This document shows, one piece after another, positions 62,392-64,000 of a stretch of DNA of 64,000 nt. The notes beneath the pieces were generated by a model, which did no database searches, was not told where the DNA came from, and was given only the letters and a program-made list of their open reading frames with translations. The translations under genes were made by a program, and so were the position numbers. Location of the stretch: positions 8,738,271 through 8,802,270 of the forward strand of contig OZ234499.1 of NCBI GenBank assembly GCA_965153455.1, read 5' to 3'. Source of the DNA: Sphagnum compactum (taxonomy: Eukaryota > Bryophyta > Sphagnopsida > Sphagnales). Position 1 is the first letter of the stretch, and each line of letters starts with the position of its first letter.

Positions 62392-64000
62392 ATGGCAGCC
62401 ATGGCAGGGTGTGCTGCAGTAGGCCAGGCCGAGTTTCTGGGTCAAGCGATTTGTAACAGCGGAGCTACAGCGAGGAATGGGACAGCAAAGCCGGGAGCAC
62501 TGCAGATGGTGGCGTTGTTGGGGAAGAAGAAAGTCGCTGCGCCTGTGAAGAAGGCCGCCCAGAAGGCTGTCGCAAAGGTTAACAGGCCTACCAATGAAGA
62601 GCTCGCCAAGTGGTATGGTATGTGGCACTAGCTTCTTCTGTATTCTTCACTCGTTCTCTGTCTGAAATGCGCTTTCTGGTCTGTTCCATGTGTCCCATGA
62701 CTAGGATGAAAATGTGCATATGAGAAATTCTCTTCCAGTTCTTGTATGTATTGGAGTTACAGTACCATCATCGATTTCACAGCTATCAAGCTTTTCGATA
62801 TAGCAGATTGACAGATTTCAATGTTGCAAACAGGAGATGCGGGTTGGGCAGTGTTGATCTCATGGTATTGGCCCGCTGGTGTCTGTCTTTGGTATGCAGG
62901 CCCTGACCGCAGAATATACCTTCCTGAAGGTCTTCTGGACAAGTCCGACATTCCAGAATACTTGACTGGAGAAGTCCCGGGCGAGTAAGACAAAATTTTC
63001 CTCATTATTTCTCTGCCAAAGCCATGTCGCATTTCCTCTTTCTGCAGTTTACGCTCCTTCGGCAATGCAGAGTGCTTGTAACCATTTCTCGACCTTTTCT
63101 GTGTGCAGTTATGGTTTTGATCCCTTCGGCCTAAGCAAGAAGCCATCTGACTTTGACAAGTGAGAATCCTCAGAGAATCCTCAGTCCTCAACCATTTGTC
63201 GGTAAAATATTCTAGTTTTTGGGTTATGTAGTAAGTGCTGTTTGCTTACATTCTTGCTGATGGCTGCTGCAGGTATCAGGCATATGAGCTTATCCATGCC
63301 CGGTGGGCCATGCTTGGCGCTGCTGGATTTGTACTCCCTGAGGCATTCAACAGGTCTGGTGCTGTTTGTGGTCCAGAGGCCGTCTGGTTCAAGGTATTTT
63401 GTTGATTTGTATGGAGTCAAAATGTAAAGTAAATCATGTGGCTGGAATATTGTGTATACACATTGGTACTTCAGCAAGGAGCTATGGCTGGTCAGTTGTC
63501 AAGATATTTCTGTTTGTCTGAACTGTTTTGCAATCAATGTCCCACAGACTGGAGCTCTCCTGTTAGATGGCAACACTTTGAGCTACTTTGGTGCAAGCAT
63601 TCCTGTAAACCTGGCAGCTGCTGTGATTGCTGAAGTCATTCTTGTTGGAGGAGCAGAGTATTACAGATCCACCAATAAATCTCCCCTTGGATCAGTATGT
63701 CATTCAAAGCCCTTCAGAGTGCTGCAGAAGCTTGCTCTGGACAATCTTCCTTTTCAAAAATGACTGCTTTATGTCAATGATGCAATTGAGTATGCAAAAC
63801 TTTATCTTATATCTGACAATTGGGTGTATTTCTCAGGACTTGGACAGACTTCACCCAGGTGGTGCCTTTGACCCCCTTGGCCTGGCGAATGACCCAGATC
63901 AGTTTGCATTATTGAAGGTTAAGGAGATAAAGAATGGAAGACTTGCCATGTTCTCCATGCTTGGATTTTTCATTCAGGCCTATGTTACTGGACAGGGTCC
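62392..64000 (+). CDS. LHCB5: Chlorophyll a/b-binding protein CP26, 5' part
   Basis: Minor antenna protein of photosystem II in the thylakoid membrane; binds chlorophyll a/b and carotenoids and takes part in energy transfer and its regulation. Exons: 62392-62617, 62900-62994, 63109-63159, 63273-63393, 63548-63694 and 63837 to beyond 64000, all with GT-AG borders and phases that keep the frame. The first ATG (62392) gives [17 protein letters not shown], start of a plastid transit peptide. Mature landmarks: [36 protein letters not shown], helix B ligands in [48 protein letters not shown], and helix A with [18 protein letters not shown]. The CP26-specific [11 protein letters not shown] stretch separates it from LHCB1-4 and LHCB6. 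The last codon seen is in TGQGP; about 35-40 residues should follow. No stop or shift in the exons. Confidence 0.95.

Noticed and set aside
1-64000. CRISPR array, prophage, bacterial operon, rRNA or tRNA gene
   Set aside because: No direct-repeat and spacer pattern, no bacterial-type genes and no tRNA fold; the repeats present are LTRs, leader minisatellites and simple repeats.

Overview
The window is plant nuclear DNA. It has LTR retrotransposons with plant Ty1/copia and Ty3/gypsy polyproteins, primer sites that match plant initiator tRNA-Met, and at the right edge the 5' part of an intron-containing nuclear gene for a photosystem II antenna protein (CP26, LHCB5). The density of nested and decayed retroelements suggests a large repeat-rich genome, perhaps a gymnosperm. 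That species guess is an inference; nothing in the sequence proves it.

Positions 1 to about 54,000 are almost wall-to-wall retroelements. One copia family dominates and is called the TB family here. Its LTRs (about 450-530 bp) start TGTTAGAAA and end TTTCCAATA, so the ends are TG..TA rather than TG..CA. A telomere-like array with telobox motifs lies just upstream of the TATA box, and the primer binding site GGTTATGGGCCCA pairs with the anticodon arm of initiator tRNA-Met. Labelled copies: E1 (118-2008, +, deleted), E2 (2235-3107, -), a leader plus LTR (4100-4789, -), a lone LTR (11407-11880, -), A (13448-15857, +, truncated), B (15858-21413, -, intact ORF), C (21414-23304, -, truncated), J (23305-28833, +, small frameshift), K (28834-30909, +, 3' end only), G (30910-30966 plus 48240-50265, -), D (34563-38977 plus 44389-44885, +), E (38978-44388, +, intact ORF), H (50266-50920, +), I (50921-52549, -), a + LTR (52550-53040) and M (53068-54006, -).

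The best-resolved nest is a set of Russian dolls with target-site duplications. G (copia, -) was hit by F, a chromodomain Ty3/gypsy element at 30967-48239 (duplication GAATG). F was hit in its RNase H region by D (34563-44885, duplication GAGCG). D was hit near its 3' end by E, and a later deletion removed the 3' third of D and the first part of E's 5' LTR. A different gypsy solo LTR (28936-29945, duplication ATCTA) sits in K, and a TB solo LTR (48699-49187, duplication ACCTG/ACTTG) sits in G's leader. Many other junctions join an exact LTR end to mid-element sequence with no duplication, and B and J carry 5' and 3' LTRs of different sequence classes. This points to repeated recombination between copies, or to assembly errors.

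A very decayed second gypsy lineage lies on the minus strand at about 5,091-10,850, and a different copia gag at 12,019-13,058. From about 54,050 the repeats thin out. I see a probable split host gene on the minus strand (about 55,960-59,373: transit-peptide-like first exon and hydrophobic C-terminus, not recognised), simple repeats, a decayed CACTA transposase (about 61,190-61,910, +), and then LHCB5 from 62,392 running off the right edge. No rRNA, tRNA, CRISPR array or bacterial-type operon was seen.
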